This document shows, piece after piece, positions 14,221 to 15,329 of a stretch of DNA of 15,329 nt. The translations under genes were made by a program, and so were the position numbers. The notes under the pieces were generated by a model, which did not search any database, had not been told where the DNA came from, and was given only the letters and a program-made list of their open reading frames with translations. Origin of the DNA: an uncultured Porphyromonas sp. GTDB lineage: Bacteria; Bacteroidota; Bacteroidia; Bacteroidales; Porphyromonadaceae. Numbering within the stretch: position 1 is the first letter of the stretch; every line of letters starts with the position of its first letter. The DNA lies in assembly GCF_938046015.1 (NCBI RefSeq), contig NZ_CALIXW010000015.1:1-15329 (forward strand). Reading direction: 5' to 3'.

Positions 14221-14246
14221 CTTTGAGAGATCTTTGAGATATTTGA
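14221..14246 (+). promoter_or_regulatory. boxA-like element in the rRNA leader
   Basis: CTTTGAGA occurs twice (14221-14228 and 14232-14239), 11 bp apart, and the second copy continues as TCTTTGAGATATTTG. Similar TTCTTTGA-ATATT stretches precede 16S genes in other Bacteroidota and could serve rRNA antitermination or processing. The rest of the leader to 14399 is A-rich, with no other feature I can support. Confidence 0.35.
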
Positions 14247-14399
14247 TATTGACAAACAGAAGTGTAGTAACAAACGTTTAGGGAACAAAAAGACCTAACC
14301 GTCAATACGAACCTTACTTAGGTAAGAACACTAATGAATCTGAAGCAAGAAACATCTTCGGAGCAAGATAAACAGAAACAAAGTACAATAAAAATATTG

Positions 14400-15329
<930 letters not shown>

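Overview
The window is chromosomal DNA from a GC-rich member of the Bacteroidales, most likely a Porphyromonas. The evidence is a partial 16S rRNA gene at the right edge with a Porphyromonas-like sequence, Bacteroidota-type promoters (TAnnTTTG -7 boxes), mostly absent Shine-Dalgarno sites, and Bacteroidota-style protein families. The species cannot be named without an alignment. I see no insertion sequence, phage gene, CRISPR array or tRNA.

Layout, left to right. Bases 1-391 are non-coding and hold a perfect 36-bp palindrome (probable terminator), an array of four degenerate 22-bp repeats, and a promoter for a small YbjN-like protein gene (392-910). A rightward cluster follows (1111-4827): an exported Trp/Tyr/Gly-rich protein, an OmpP1/FadL-type outer-membrane barrel and a Bax-inhibitor-1 family membrane protein, closed by a long terminator hairpin. 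Next, a promoter drives a DUF4298 gene and a glutamine synthetase gene (5040-6891). Between that pair and the leftward operon, bases 6920-7141 look like a leftward non-coding RNA gene with its own promoter, foldable body and U-tailed terminator.

From 13432 down to 7311 five leftward genes form an apparent operon: an MsbA-type ABC exporter, a ClpC-like Clp ATPase whose first AAA+ module has lost key residues, an ECF sigma factor, a one-pass membrane protein that is probably its anti-sigma partner, and a small Spy/CpxP-like periplasmic protein. The gene order suggests an envelope-stress module: periplasmic sensor, membrane anti-sigma, sigma factor, cytoplasmic unfoldase and a membrane exporter. 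That functional reading is inference.

The last 2 kb holds a second four-unit array of the same 22-bp repeat, two tandem rRNA promoters, a leader with a boxA-like element, and the first ~930 nt of 16S rRNA, which runs off the window.

The observations most worth following are the candidate structured RNA, the two 22-bp repeat arrays, and the Clp ATPase with a degenerate D1 linked to an ECF sigma switch.
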